The position numbers and the translations under genes are program-made. A model generated the notes under the pieces. The model made no database searches, was not told the origin of the DNA, and saw nothing but the letters and a program-made list of their open reading frames with translations. Source: SCUB01 sp041918675 (GTDB taxonomy: Bacteria > Pseudomonadota > Alphaproteobacteria > Rhizobiales > Xanthobacteraceae). Taken from it: a stretch of DNA of 64,000 nt. Location: the NCBI GenBank assembly GCA_041918675.1, contig JAYRVF010000001.1:72719-136718 (forward strand), read 5' to 3'. Position 1 is the stretch's first letter; every line of letters begins with the position of its first letter. Of the stretch, positions 33,128 through 43,501 are shown piece by piece.

Positions 33128-33388
33128 TCAGTAGAAGCGCACCGGCGGACGATGGAACCGGCGCGGTCCGTAGTAATAGCGCGGGCCGGTTCGCCAGCAG
33201 CGGCGCACCCAGTTGTAGCCGTTCCAGGTCCGCTCGCAGACCAGGCGGACGTCGTGGGCCATGCCGTTTTCGGTCGTGGCCAGGGCGGCGGCGCCGGGCA
33301 GCGAGAGGGCCTGGGCGGGGGCGGCGGCGAGAAGTCCGGCTCCGGCCACCGTCGTCGCCGCGATCGCGGCGAGGATGAAACGACGCAT
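33128..33388 (-). CDS. Small exported protein, unknown function
   Basis: An 86-residue protein with a clear signal peptide (1-27, ending PAQA). The mature part of about 60 residues has two cysteines (VCERTWNGYNWVRRCW) and a Tyr/Pro/Arg-rich tail (GPRYYYGPRRFHRPP). Short secreted proteins of this pattern are common and uncharacterised in rhizobia. The two cysteines could form a disulfide in the periplasm. A minus-strand terminator lies downstream. It is the reverse neighbour of recO and parC. Confidence 0.82.
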   Translation of the reverse strand: MRRFILAAIAATTVAGAGLLAAAPAQALSLPGAAALATTENGMAHDVRLVCERTWNGYNWVRRCWRTGPRYYYGPRRFHRPPVRFY

Positions 33389-33574
33389 TCACATTCCTCC
33401 GTCATTCGGGATCCAGCAGCCGGTTGATTCAAGGCCCGCCCGCGCGGGCGGCGCCTCATCGCCGACTGCCGCAAGTCATTCTTGCGCCATCACTTAGACA
33501 CGACGAATTGGAACACTTGATGGCTGGATCATTCATCGCTTGTTCATTTATTCGCCACCAGTTAACCGGGTCTT

Positions 33575-35830
33575 ATGGGCAAACGACTGATTCCCCCGGA
33601 ACCGGCCGAGATCCACGAGGTCGCGCTGCGCGACGCGCTGGAAGAGCGGTATCTCGCTTACGCGCTCTCGACCATCATGCATCGGGCGCTGCCGGACGCG
33701 CGCGACGGACTCAAGCCGGTTCACCGCCGTATCCTCTACGGCATGCGGCTGTTGCGCCTCGACCCCGGCGGCGCGTTCAAGAAATCCGCCAAGATCGTCG
33801 GCGACGTGATGGGCTCGTTCCATCCCCATGGCGACCAGGCGATCTACGACGCGCTGGTGCGGCTGGCCCAGGATTTCTCCTCGCGTTATCCGCTGGTCGA
33901 CGGGCAGGGCAATTTCGGCAACATCGACGGCGACTCGGCCGCCGCCTATCGCTACACAGAGGCGCGCATGACCGACGTCGCGCGTCTGCTGATCGACGGC
34001 ATCGACGAGGACGCGGTCGACTTCCGCCCCAATTACGACGGCCAGAGCGAAGAACCCGCGGTGCTGCCGGCGGCGTTCCCCAACCTGCTCGCCAACGGCG
34101 CGCAGGGCATCGCCGTCGGCATGGCGACCTCGATCCCGCCGCACAACGCCGCCGAGCTGTGCGACGCCGCGCTTCATCTCATCGACAAGCCGGGGACGAA
34201 GTCGACCGGGTTGATGAAATACGTCAAGGGACCGGATTTCCCGACCGGCGGCATCATCGTCGATCCACGCGAGACGATCGCGGAGGCCTACACCAGCGGG
34301 CGCGGCGGTTTCCGCGTGCGGGCGCGCTGGCATCAGGAGGAGGGCGCGCGCGGCACCTGGGTGGTGGTCGTCACCGAAATTCCCTGGCTGGTGCAGAAGT
34401 CGCGGCTGATCGAGAAGATCGCCGAGCTGTTGAACGAGCGCAAGCTGCCGCTGGTCGCCGACATCCGCGATGAATCGGCCGAGGACATCCGCGTCGTGAT
34501 CGAGCCGAAATCGCGCGCGGTCGATCCCGCGTTGATGATGGAATCGCTGTTCAAGCTCACCGAGCTGGAAAGCCGCGTTCAGTTCAACATGAACGTGCTC
34601 GTCAAGGGGCGCGTGCCGAAGGTGATCGGGCTCGCCGAGGCGCTGCGCGAATGGCTCGACCATCGCCGCGACGTGCTGATCCGCCGCGCCCGGCACCGGC
34701 GCGAGCGGATCGAGCATCGGCTGGAAGTGCTCGGCGGTTTTCTCGTCGCCTATCTCAACCTCGACAAGGTGATCAAGATCATCCGCACCGAGGACGAGCC
34801 CAAGCCGGTGCTGATCAAGACCTTCAAGCTCACCGACATCCAGGCCGACGCCATCCTCAACATGCGCCTGCGCAATCTGCGCAAGCTGGAGGAGATGGAA
34901 ATTCGCGCCGAGGACAAGGCGCTGCGCGTCGAGCTCAAGGGACTCAAGGCGCTGCTCGCCTCCGAGACCGAACAGTGGAAGAAGGTCGCCGAGGAAGTCC
35001 GCGCCGTGCGCGACGCCTTTGGCCCGAAGACCGCGCTCGGCAAGCGGCGCACGAGTTTCGCCGAGGCGCCCGAGCACGATCTCGCCGCGATCGAGGAGGC
35101 CTTGGTCGAGCGCGAGCCGATCACGGTCGTGGTGTCGGAAAAGGGCTGGGTGCGCACGCTCAAGGGACAGGTCGAGGACCTCTCCAATCTCGCCTTCAAG
35201 GCCGACGACAGGCTCGGCTTCGCGTTCCACGCCGAGACCACGTCGAAGCTGCTGCTGTTCGCGACCAACGGGCGTTTCTATACGCTCGACGCGGCGAAGC
35301 TTCCCGGCGGGCGCGGCCATGGCGAGCCGATCCGCATGTTCATCGACATGGAGCAGGACGCCGACATCGTCTCGCTGTTCGTGAACAAAGGCGGGCGCAA
35401 GTTCCTGGTGGCGAGCCGCGACGGGCAGGGCTTCGTCGTCAGGGAAGAGGACTGCGTCGCCAATACGCGCAAGGGCAAGCAGGTCCTCAACGTCGCGCCG
35501 CCGAACGAGGCGCGCGCGCTATGCGTCGTCGCGGGCGATCAAGTGGCCGCGATCGGCGACAATCGCAAGATGGTCATCTTCCCGCTCGACCAGGTGCCGG
35601 AAATGGCGCGCGGGCGCGGCGTGAGGCTGCAACGCTACAAGGGCGGCGGGCTTTCCGACGTGGCGGTGTTCACGGGCAAGGAGGGGCTCGGCTGGAAGGA
35701 TTCGGCCGGCCGCGAATTCACGGCCTCGTGGCGCGAGCTCGCCGAATGGCGCGGCAACCGCGCCGACGCCGGCCGCCTTGCGCCGAGGGGCTTCCCGAAA
35801 TCGAACCGCTTCGGACGCATCCCGGAATAG
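33575..35830 (+). CDS. parC: DNA topoisomerase IV subunit A
   Basis: The breakage-reunion subunit that decatenates chromosomes, 751 residues. It is ParC rather than GyrA by its N-terminus and by its short beta-propeller without a GyrA box. The catalytic tyrosine is Tyr127 in AYRYTEARM, and DGLKPVHRRILYG is at 44-56. The position matching the quinolone-contact Ser80 of E. coli ParC is Gln88 (HPHGDQAIYD), a natural variant I believe is usual in this group. The ATG at 33575 is in a suitable AT-rich context. Confidence 0.95.
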   Translation: MGKRLIPPEPAEIHEVALRDALEERYLAYALSTIMHRALPDARDGLKPVHRRILYGMRLLRLDPGGAFKKSAKIVGDVMGSFHPHGDQAIYDALVRLAQDFSSRYPLVDGQGNFGNIDGDSAAAYRYTEARMTDVARLLIDGIDEDAVDFRPNYDGQSEEPAVLPAAFPNLLANGAQGIAVGMATSIPPHNAAELCDAALHLIDKPGTKSTGLMKYVKGPDFPTGGIIVDPRETIAEAYTSGRGGFRVRARWHQEEGARGTWVVVVTEIPWLVQKSRLIEKIAELLNERKLPLVADIRDESAEDIRVVIEPKSRAVDPALMMESLFKLTELESRVQFNMNVLVKGRVPKVIGLAEALREWLDHRRDVLIRRARHRRERIEHRLEVLGGFLVAYLNLDKVIKIIRTEDEPKPVLIKTFKLTDIQADAILNMRLRNLRKLEEMEIRAEDKALRVELKGLKALLASETEQWKKVAEEVRAVRDAFGPKTALGKRRTSFAEAPEHDLAAIEEALVEREPITVVVSEKGWVRTLKGQVEDLSNLAFKADDRLGFAFHAETTSKLLLFATNGRFYTLDAAKLPGGRGHGEPIRMFIDMEQDADIVSLFVNKGGRKFLVASRDGQGFVVREEDCVANTRKGKQVLNVAPPNEARALCVVAGDQVAAIGDNRKMVIFPLDQVPEMARGRGVRLQRYKGGGLSDVAVFTGKEGLGWKDSAGREFTASWRELAEWRGNRADAGRLAPRGFPKSNRFGRIPE

Positions 35831-36044
35831 GGCCATGCCCAGAAAGACTCCGCGCGGGCGCGCTACCGGCTGCGTGCCGCGCGGCGGGCCGACGCGTGAG
35901 GCTTGATGCAAGGAAAGCTCTTTCTGAGGAATTATATTTCGATATTTCAATTGCTTAAATTAAAAATCTCGATCTTATGATTAAGAGATCAACCAGAGCG
36001 CGCATTTAAGTTGCATTCTGTTTGTTGTGGGTTGTATTATTTTA

Positions 36045-36072
36045 TTGACAATAACTCGCAACAGAGTATATT
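36045..36072 (+). promoter_or_regulatory. Predicted sigma-70 promoter upstream of mntH
   Basis: TTGACA (36045-36050) and TATATT (36067-36072) are separated by 16 bases, close to consensus, in the most AT-rich part of this region. Transcription would start near 36080 and run through the tandem repeats into mntH, giving a leader of about 315 bases. Regulation by a manganese- or iron-responsive repressor is likely for mntH genes, but I could not identify an operator. Confidence 0.65.
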
Positions 36073-36104
36073 TCTCCATCAGCGCTGTTGGATCGGGAAT
36101 CCCC

Positions 36105-36164
36105 AACCGACTTCGTCCGAACCGACTTCGTCCGAACCGACTTCGTCCGAACCGACTTCGTCCG
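36105..36164. repeat. Tandem repeat block 1: four identical 15-bp units
   Basis: Four perfect copies of AACCGACTTCGTCCG start at 36105, 36120, 36135 and 36150. They lie in the predicted mntH leader. Confidence 0.97.
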
Positions 36165-36180
36165 AGCGGTGTTCGCTGAC

Positions 36181-36310
36181 GCCAACTTAGCGAAGCCGAC
36201 TTAGCCGAGGCCGACTTAGCGAAGCCGACTTAGCGAAGCCGACTTAGCGAAGCCGACTTAGCGAAGCCGACTTAGCCGAGGCCGACTTAGCCGAAGCCGA
36301 TTTGGCCAAA
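36181..36310. repeat. Tandem repeat block 2: nine units of 14 or 15 bp
   Basis: Nine head-to-tail units of GCCGACTTAGCGAA (14) or GCCGACTTAGCCGAG/A (15), with the first and last units diverged (GCCAACTTAGCGAA, GCCGATTTGGCCAAA). Units 3-6 are identical. Both blocks share the core CCGACTT, suggesting one origin. The mixed 14/15 period breaks any reading frame, so they are not protein repeats. Unlike CRISPR there are no spacers. Confidence 0.96.
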
Positions 36311-36395
36311 CCGGACTTCCCGCTTCCGGGCGCTGGCGTCCTGACCGTCGTTACCGCGCGCTCGTCTCAACCCTGGCAACCAATTCGGTTCACGC

Positions 36396-37796
36396 ATGAT
36401 GAGCCAGACCGGCACAGCCATTCCAGTTCAGGCCCGCGCCATCGCGGCGAGCCTGCCCGTGGGCGTGGCCGATGTGTCGGCGGGCGGGTGGCGGCTGCCG
36501 GCCTCCGGCCCGTCCTTGCCGGAAAGCGCCGGATCGGTCGCGACGCCGCGGCGGGGTTCGTTCTGGCGCAAGCTCGCCGCCTTCATGGGGCCGGGATATC
36601 TGGTCGCGGTCGGCTACATGGACCCGGGCAACTGGGCGACGTCGCTGTCGGCCGGCGCGAAATTCGGCTTCCTGCTTCTGGCGGTCGCGCTGATTTCGAA
36701 CCTGATGGCGGTGGTGCTGCAATCCCTGAGCGCGCGGCTTGGCGTCGGTGCCGGGCGCGATCTCGCGCAGGCCTGCCGCGACGCTTTTCCGCGCTTCGTG
36801 TCCGTTCCGCTGTGGATACTCGCCGAGATCGCGATCGCCGCGACCGACCTCGCCGAGGTGATCGGCACGGCGATCGGGATCAATCTCTTGTTCGGCATCC
36901 CGCTCGAACTCGGCGTGATCATCACCGCCGCCGACGTTTTCATCGTGCTGGCGATGCAATCGCTCGGCTTTCGCTGGGTGGAGACCTTCGTCGTCGCGCT
37001 GCTCGCGGTCATCGCCGCGTGCTTCGCCGCGCAGATCGCCATGGCCGATCCGGATTGGGGCGCCGTGATCCGCGGCTTCACGCCGAGCGTCGACATCCTG
37101 ACCGACCGCGACAAGCTCTATCTCGCCCTCGGCATTCTCGGCGCGACCGTGATGCCGCATAATCTCTATCTGCATTCGGCGCTGGTGCGCACGCGCGCCT
37201 ATGGCGAGAGCGCGCGCGCCAAGCGCGAGGCGATCCTGTTTTCCACGATCGATTCCACGCTCGCCTTGACGATGGCGCTCGCCATCAACGCCTCGATCCT
37301 GATCCTGGCCGCGGCGACGTTCCACAAGGCCGGGCAGACCGACATCGCCGAGCTCGACCAGGCGCACCGGTTCCTGGCGCCCATGCTCGGCTCGACGCTG
37401 GCGCCGACGCTGTTCGCCGTGGCGCTGATCGCCTGCGGGCTGAACTCGACGGTGACGGCGACGCTGTCGGGACAGGTGGTGATGGAGGGCTTCGTCGCCA
37501 TCCGCCTGCGGCCGTGGCTGCGGCGCATGGTGACGCGCGCGATCGCCATCGTGCCGGCCGCCGTGGTGACAGTGTGGGCGGGGCGCAAGGGCGCGGCCGA
37601 TCTCCTGATCTTCAGCCAGGTGGTCCTGAGCCTGCAACTGCCCTTCGCCGTCATTCCGCTGGTGATGTTCACCGCCAGCCGCGCCAAGATGGGCGCCTTC
37701 GTCGCGCCGCGCTGGCTGACGGCGGTGGCCATCGCCATCGCGGGCGTGATCGTCGCGCTCAACCTCAAGCTCGTCGCCGATGTGATCGCCGGGTGA
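36396..37796 (+). CDS. mntH: Nramp-family divalent metal transporter MntH
   Basis: Proton-coupled Mn2+ (and Fe2+) importer of the inner membrane, 466 residues with about 11 membrane helices. TM1 carries the metal-binding DPGNWAT and TM6 MPHNLYLHSALV. The N-terminal 55 residues are a hydrophilic extension longer than in E. coli MntH. ATG 36396 is followed immediately by another ATG; either may be used. The promoter and tandem repeats upstream suggest a long leader. Convergent with bpt. Confidence 0.95.
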   Translation: MMSQTGTAIPVQARAIAASLPVGVADVSAGGWRLPASGPSLPESAGSVATPRRGSFWRKLAAFMGPGYLVAVGYMDPGNWATSLSAGAKFGFLLLAVALISNLMAVVLQSLSARLGVGAGRDLAQACRDAFPRFVSVPLWILAEIAIAATDLAEVIGTAIGINLLFGIPLELGVIITAADVFIVLAMQSLGFRWVETFVVALLAVIAACFAAQIAMADPDWGAVIRGFTPSVDILTDRDKLYLALGILGATVMPHNLYLHSALVRTRAYGESARAKREAILFSTIDSTLALTMALAINASILILAAATFHKAGQTDIAELDQAHRFLAPMLGSTLAPTLFAVALIACGLNSTVTATLSGQVVMEGFVAIRLRPWLRRMVTRAIAIVPAAVVTVWAGRKGAADLLIFSQVVLSLQLPFAVIPLVMFTASRAKMGAFVAPRWLTAVAIAIAGVIVALNLKLVADVIAG

Positions 37797-37817
37797 GGGC
37801 GGCCGGTCCGGTGGGGC

Positions 37818-38576
37818 TCAGTCCTGCGGCTCGGTCGGATTGTTGCCGCCGAACCGCACCCAGCCGCTGGCGAGCAGGCGCTGCTGCGGCAGGAAGCGGC
37901 TCTTGTAGCCCATCTTGCGCGAGTCCTCGATCCAGTAGCCGAGATAGACATGGGGCAGGCCCATGCGCCGCGCCCGCGCGATGTGATCGAGCACCATGAA
38001 GGTGCCGAGCGAGCGCGCCGCCTCGTCCGGCTCGAAGAACGAATAGACCATCGACAGACCGTCGCTGAGAATGTCGGTCAGCGCCACGCCCACCAGCTTG
38101 CCACGCGGCTCGTCCGGATCGCGCCGGCGGTATTCGACGATGCGCGTGTCGACGTGGCTGTCCTCCACCATCATCGCATAATCGAGCACGGTCATGTCGG
38201 CCATGCCGCCGTCGTGATGGCGTTGGTCGAGATAGGCGCGGAACACCGAATATTGCTCCGAGGTGGGCACGGCCGCGCGCTGCTCGGCGAGGATGTCGGC
38301 GTTGCGGGCGAGCACGCGGCGCAGGCCGCGGGTGGCGCGGAATTCGCTCGCGACGACCCGCACCGAGACGCAGGCGCGGCACAGGTCGCAAGCCGGCCGA
38401 TAGGCGATCGACTGGCTGCGCCGGAAACCGCCATGGGTCAGGAGATCATTCAGCTCGCCGGCGCGGTCGCCGACGAGATGGGTGAAGACCTTGCGTTCAT
38501 TGCGATCGGGCAGATAGGGGCACGGCGACGGCGCCGTGAGATAGAATTGGGGAGTATCGCGCGAGTGTTGCGTCAT
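37818..38576 (-). CDS. bpt: Leucyl/aspartyl-tRNA-protein transferase (Bpt/Ate)
   Basis: Adds leucine from Leu-tRNA to proteins with acidic N-termini, marking them for ClpAP degradation by the N-end rule. The 252-residue protein has the ATE N-terminal domain with CPYLPDRNERKVFTHL and the cysteine cluster CDLCRACVSVRV (64-75), and the C-terminal GNAT-like part with HVYLGYWIEDSRKMGYKSRF. The start MTQHSRD at 38576 was preferred to an upstream frame extension. Confidence 0.92.
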   Translation of the reverse strand: MTQHSRDTPQFYLTAPSPCPYLPDRNERKVFTHLVGDRAGELNDLLTHGGFRRSQSIAYRPACDLCRACVSVRVVASEFRATRGLRRVLARNADILAEQRAAVPTSEQYSVFRAYLDQRHHDGGMADMTVLDYAMMVEDSHVDTRIVEYRRRDPDEPRGKLVGVALTDILSDGLSMVYSFFEPDEAARSLGTFMVLDHIARARRMGLPHVYLGYWIEDSRKMGYKSRFLPQQRLLASGWVRFGGNNPTEPQD

Positions 38577-38758
38577 GTAGCCGTCGCCTTCACGCCCCGG
38601 CGGCCGATGATCATCCTCGCCGCCTGTTCCGGCGATCAAGCATCGCGCCGGCGCGCCCCGGCGTCAACGCGCCGGATGCCGCGGATCACATGATTATCGC
38701 CGCGCGATTCCCGCCGCGTGATTCCTGCGCGCGATCATGGCCTTGGATGGGCGACGGG

Positions 38759-39307
38759 TCAGGCCGAATGGCGCGCCCGCAGCACCTGGGCGCGCGTCGC
38801 GTTGTTGATGACCACCGTGCCGACGAGCATGTCGTGCAGCAGGCGCTTGCGCCCGTTGAACAGGCCGACGAGCAGCACCAGCGGCGACAGGACCGAAATC
38901 GAAATCCAGAACAGCACCGCGTGTACCGCGCCCAGAACGAAATAGGACGGCGCGCCGTACCAGGTGCGCATTTCCAGATCCATCACCCGCATGCCGACGG
39001 TCGCCGAGTTCGGCCCGCCGAAGGTCATGCCGTAATAGGCCAGCGCCCAGATGATCGTGCCCGGCGAGATCAGCCAGAACAGCGCCCAGCCGAGGCCGAA
39101 AGTGATGAGGCCGAAAAACGCGATGAAGATCGTCGACAGCACCACCGGGGTGGCGATGACGACGAGATCGATCAGGAACGCGACCATGCGCCGCGCCAGC
39201 AGGCCGTCGAAGAGCTCGGGCTGCAGGACTGGGTCGTAGACGTGCGGGCGAAATCCCTCGCTGGAATTGCCGATCCGAGGGTTGCCGTTCGACGAGGTGT
39301 CGGACAT
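38759..39307 (-). CDS. RDD-family membrane protein
   Basis: A 182-residue protein with the RDD domain: the arginine and two aspartates appear in RRMVAFLIDLVVI near residue 45, and three to four hydrophobic segments follow. RDD proteins are small transporters or exporters of unknown ligand, in some cases sodium/proton or glycine-betaine linked. The preferred start is ATG 39307. No operon partner. Confidence 0.88.
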   Translation of the reverse strand: MSDTSSNGNPRIGNSSEGFRPHVYDPVLQPELFDGLLARRMVAFLIDLVVIATPVVLSTIFIAFFGLITFGLGWALFWLISPGTIIWALAYYGMTFGGPNSATVGMRVMDLEMRTWYGAPSYFVLGAVHAVLFWISISVLSPLVLLVGLFNGRKRLLHDMLVGTVVINNATRAQVLRARHSA

Positions 39308-39547
39308 GGGGCGGCTCCGTGACATTCATGCGGCCGCTCACGCGGGCCTGGCGGACGAAGGCCGGGCGCGCGGAAGGCACCCGTCCGGGGCGTCAAGCGT
39401 GCAGATGGAGATCGTCCCGCCCCGGCGCAAGTGTGGCGCCGGCCGCTCTTTGCATCCGATTCTTGTAATGCGAATGAATCTTACGCGAACGAATTTCTCG
39501 CGCGAATCCCCGCGAACGAATTCGCGCGCGCGCTTGCTGTCGCGCGT

Positions 39548-40600
<1,053 letters not shown>

Positions 40601-40723
40601 GGGCGGGGGTACTCCGGCGTGTGCGCGTGCGATGATCGGCGGTTCCTACCACTATTTCCCGGCAACGTCACGACGGCGTCCGTATGGCCCGCCGCCGCGA
40701 AAGCATGCTAGTCATTGGCGACG

Positions 40724-41176
40724 ATGAGCGAGCCCAACGTCTACGATCACACGCGCGACACCGCGCCCGACGCCGTCGGCATGACGCCGGCGGCGGAGGA
40801 GGGGGGGTGGACCAAGCGCCTCGTCTACTTCCTGCGCGCGATGGCGGTCATCGCGATGTTCAAGGGGCTCTACCACTGGGCGGCGATCTGCGGATTTCTC
40901 GGCCGCGGCGCCGCGCCGTTCGAAAGCCAGACGCTGGGTTGGCAGACCGCGACCGTCTATTTCGCGGTGATCGAACTCGTCGCCGCGGTCGGCCTGTGGC
41001 TGGCGACGCCCTGGGGGGCGGTGGTGTGGCTGACGACGGTTCTGTCGATGGCGGTCATCGAGTTGATGTTTCCCCAGATCTATGGCGGCGGCGTCGGCGT
41101 CGTGCTGGTCGAGCTTCTGCTGCTCACGACCTATCTCGGATTTGCCTGGATGGCGGCGCGCGAACGTCCGCCGTGA
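40724..41176 (+). CDS. DUF6163-like membrane protein
   Basis: A 150-residue protein with four hydrophobic helices (about 34-56, 75-95, 98-118, 120-142), a short charged N-terminus and a VYFAVIELVAAVGLWLATPWG core. It looks like the DUF6163 family found in Hyphomicrobiales; the function is unknown. The ATG at 40724 is preferred to a TTG at 40715. It is 123 bases from hemB (divergent) and 313 bases before ldtR, and it may belong with the ldtR-ldtP envelope module by location only. Confidence 0.82.
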   Translation: MSEPNVYDHTRDTAPDAVGMTPAAEEGGWTKRLVYFLRAMAVIAMFKGLYHWAAICGFLGRGAAPFESQTLGWQTATVYFAVIELVAAVGLWLATPWGAVVWLTTVLSMAVIELMFPQIYGGGVGVVLVELLLLTTYLGFAWMAARERPP

Positions 41177-41489
41177 TGCGCGCGCCTTGCCGCGCCACTT
41201 GCCGCGCGAGGCTTCGCCCGCATCGTTGATCAATTCTTAGCGCGGCTTTCGGCCGCCTGTATTGGAACGCGACAGGGCGGCGCGACGAAGCGTGAACAGC
41301 GGGGCGTTGTCGTGAACGGAAGGTTGCGAAATGCCCGAAAATCAAGGATTCAATCAATCATTCACCGTTTCAAATAAACGCTATCTTCAGCGTGTTGCTT
41401 AAGCCGATCTTAGACCGACCTCTGTAGTTTGCCGGTATCAGGCGGGGCAACAAGTCCCGTCGAATAAAAAGAAGTACAGGGGAAGTGTC
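41177..41489. other. ldtR upstream region
   Basis: About 310 bases; the last 130 are AT-rich (about 41340-41410). This should hold the ldtR promoter. An LdtR operator is plausible, since LdtR regulators are autoregulatory in relatives, but no palindrome stood out. No gene is seen. Confidence 0.45.
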
Positions 41490-42005
41490 ATGATGAAATC
41501 CGTCGTTCAGGCGGTTGAACCCGCCATGCGCGAGCCGCGCGCCGCGCGTGTCGCGCCGCTCTATCTGGAAGCGCTGACGCTGGTCGAGCGCCTCCACCGC
41601 CGCCTCCTTGACGTCATCAAGGACGAATTCGATCGCCGCGGCCGCTCCGACATCAACGCGGTGCAGGCGCTGTTGCTCTACAACATCGGCGACAAGGAAC
41701 TCACCGCCGGCGAATTGCGCACGCGCGGCTATTATCTCGGCTCCAACGTCTCCTACAATCTCAAGAAGCTCGTCGAGATGGGCTTCCTCGATCATCAGCG
41801 CTCGCGCGTCGATCGGCGCTCGGTCCGCATCAGCCTGACCGCCAAGGGCCAGGAAGTGCGCGGGATCGTTGATGCGCTCTACGAGAAGCACGTCAAGACG
41901 GTCGAGCAGGTCGGCGGAATTTCCACCGAGGAATTCGCCACGCTGAACAAGTCGCTCCAGCGCCTGGAGCGGTTCTGGACCGACCACATCCTTTATCGGC
42001 TCTGA
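41490..42005 (+). CDS. ldtR: MarR-family regulator LdtR
   Basis: A 171-residue winged-helix regulator. The recognition region is about residues 70-115 (TAGELRTRGYYLGSNVSYNLKKLVEMGF in pieces, then RVDRRSVRISLT, the wing). Long N- and C-terminal helices provide the dimer interface. The family named LdtR in Liberibacter and Sinorhizobium controls an L,D-transpeptidase gene; here such a gene follows 195 bases downstream, which supports the name. The ATG at 41490 has AGGGGAAG upstream. Confidence 0.9.
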   Translation: MMKSVVQAVEPAMREPRAARVAPLYLEALTLVERLHRRLLDVIKDEFDRRGRSDINAVQALLLYNIGDKELTAGELRTRGYYLGSNVSYNLKKLVEMGFLDHQRSRVDRRSVRISLTAKGQEVRGIVDALYEKHVKTVEQVGGISTEEFATLNKSLQRLERFWTDHILYRL

Positions 42006-42199
42006 CCGACGGCGCGCCGCCCGCCGCGACGAGGGTGGCGTCATGCAATTCCCAACTTCAGGCGGACCTGGGGCATTTCCCCCGGGCCGCCCCTTGTCGC
42101 GTCGTTCGCCGCCGTTGTGCCGCATTCCCTGTTTATCCGCGCGCCGACCCTCTGCTAGAAGAGGCCATTCCCGTTGCCGGGCGATCGCGAAGGGCCGAC

Positions 42200-43501
42200 G
42201 TGCGAAAGAACGCCAGACCTTCAATTCAGCATTTCGGGACGCGCGCGCTTGATCGCCGCGCGCTGCTGCGCCTGATCGGCGCCGGGGCGCTCGCGGTCGG
42301 CGCGGCCGGGCGGGCGCTCGCCGAGGACGAGGCGCTCGAAAGCCTGATCGAGCAGAACCAGAATAGCGAATTCGGCGGTGGTTTCGATCAGGCCTCGCGC
42401 CGGATCAAGCCGCCCAAGGCGTCGCTGCCGACGCTGTCGCCGGCCACGGCGGAAACGTCGCGGCAGGCCATCGCCCAATACGAATCGATCGTCGCGCGCG
42501 GCGGCTGGCCGACGCTTCCGAAGGTGGAAAGCCTGCGCATCGGCAACAAGCATCCGGCGGTGGAGTCGCTGCGCAAGCGCCTGTCGCTCGCCGGCGATCT
42601 CGAAATCGATTCGGGCAATCCGCTGATCTATGATTCCTATATCGAGGCGGCGGTGCGCCGCTTCCAGTTGCGGCATGGACTGATCGCCGACGGCATCGTC
42701 CGCGGCGAGACCCGCAAGGCGCTGGACGTGCCGGCCGATGTCCGCCTGACGCAACTCAAGATCAATTCCGCGCGCCTGCGCACGCTCAGCGGCAATCTCG
42801 GCCATCGCCACGTCGTCGCCAACATCCCGGCGGCGCAGATCGAGGCGATCGAGGGCGACGTCGCGGTGATGCGTCACATCGCGGTCGCCGGCAAGCCCGA
42901 TCGGCCGTCGCCGGACATCCAGAGCAAGATCGTGGAGGTCAACTTCAATCCGTTCTGGACCGTGCCGGTGTCGATCGTGCGCAAGGACCTGATCCCGAAG
43001 ATGCAGGCCGAGCCCGATTATCTGACCAAGAACCGTATCCGGATCTTCGACGCCCGCGACAACGAGCTCACGCCGGCGCAGATCAACTGGTATTCGGAAG
43101 AGGCGGTCAACTACAAGTTCAAGCAGGACCCCGGCGATCTGAACTCGCTCGGCTCGATGCGCATCAATTTCCCGAGCGCGCACGGCGTCTACATGCACGA
43201 CACGCCGACCAAGAACCTGTTCGGCGAGGATTTCCGCTTCGCCTCCTCGGGCTGCATGCGCGTGCAGAACGTGCGCGAGCTCGTTGCCTGGCTGCTCGCC
43301 GAGACGCCGGGCTGGTCGCGCGCCGAGATCGACGAGGTCATCAAGTCGGGCGAGCGCAAGGACGCGCGCGTCGCCAAGCCGGTACCGCTCTATTGGGTCT
43401 ACATCACGGCCTGGGCGACGCCCGACGGCGTGGTGCAGTTCCGCGACGACATCTACGGCCGCGACGGCCTCGCCGCCAAGACCGGCGGCACGCGGGGCTA
43501 G
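42200..43501 (+). CDS. ldtP: L,D-transpeptidase (YkuD domain) with peptidoglycan-binding domain
   Basis: Cross-links or anchors peptidoglycan by 3-3 bonds. From GTG 42200 (GAAGGG upstream) it has 433 residues. The N-terminus carries an arginine-rich Tat-like signal (RRALLRLIGAGALAVGAA). A peptidoglycan-binding domain lies near 110-180 (AVESLRKRL...AVRRFQLRHGL). The YkuD domain has the catalytic histidine in HGVYMHDTP and cysteine in SSGCMRV. It is the likely LdtR target. Confidence 0.93.
   Translation: MRKNARPSIQHFGTRALDRRALLRLIGAGALAVGAAGRALAEDEALESLIEQNQNSEFGGGFDQASRRIKPPKASLPTLSPATAETSRQAIAQYESIVARGGWPTLPKVESLRIGNKHPAVESLRKRLSLAGDLEIDSGNPLIYDSYIEAAVRRFQLRHGLIADGIVRGETRKALDVPADVRLTQLKINSARLRTLSGNLGHRHVVANIPAAQIEAIEGDVAVMRHIAVAGKPDRPSPDIQSKIVEVNFNPFWTVPVSIVRKDLIPKMQAEPDYLTKNRIRIFDARDNELTPAQINWYSEEAVNYKFKQDPGDLNSLGSMRINFPSAHGVYMHDTPTKNLFGEDFRFASSGCMRVQNVRELVAWLLAETPGWSRAEIDEVIKSGERKDARVAKPVPLYWVYITAWATPDGVVQFRDDIYGRDGLAAKTGGTRG

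Larger units (their letters stand above)
35831..36395. other. AT-rich and repeat-filled region between parC and mntH
   Basis: About 565 bases. The first third is ordinary, 35930-36075 is strongly AT-rich with a good promoter, and 36105-36310 is filled by two tandem-repeat blocks, each listed separately. No gene is evident. Confidence 0.7.

Noticed and set aside
36105..36310. CRISPR-like repeat array
   Set aside because: Units are 14-15 bp and directly adjacent with no spacers; there are no cas genes.
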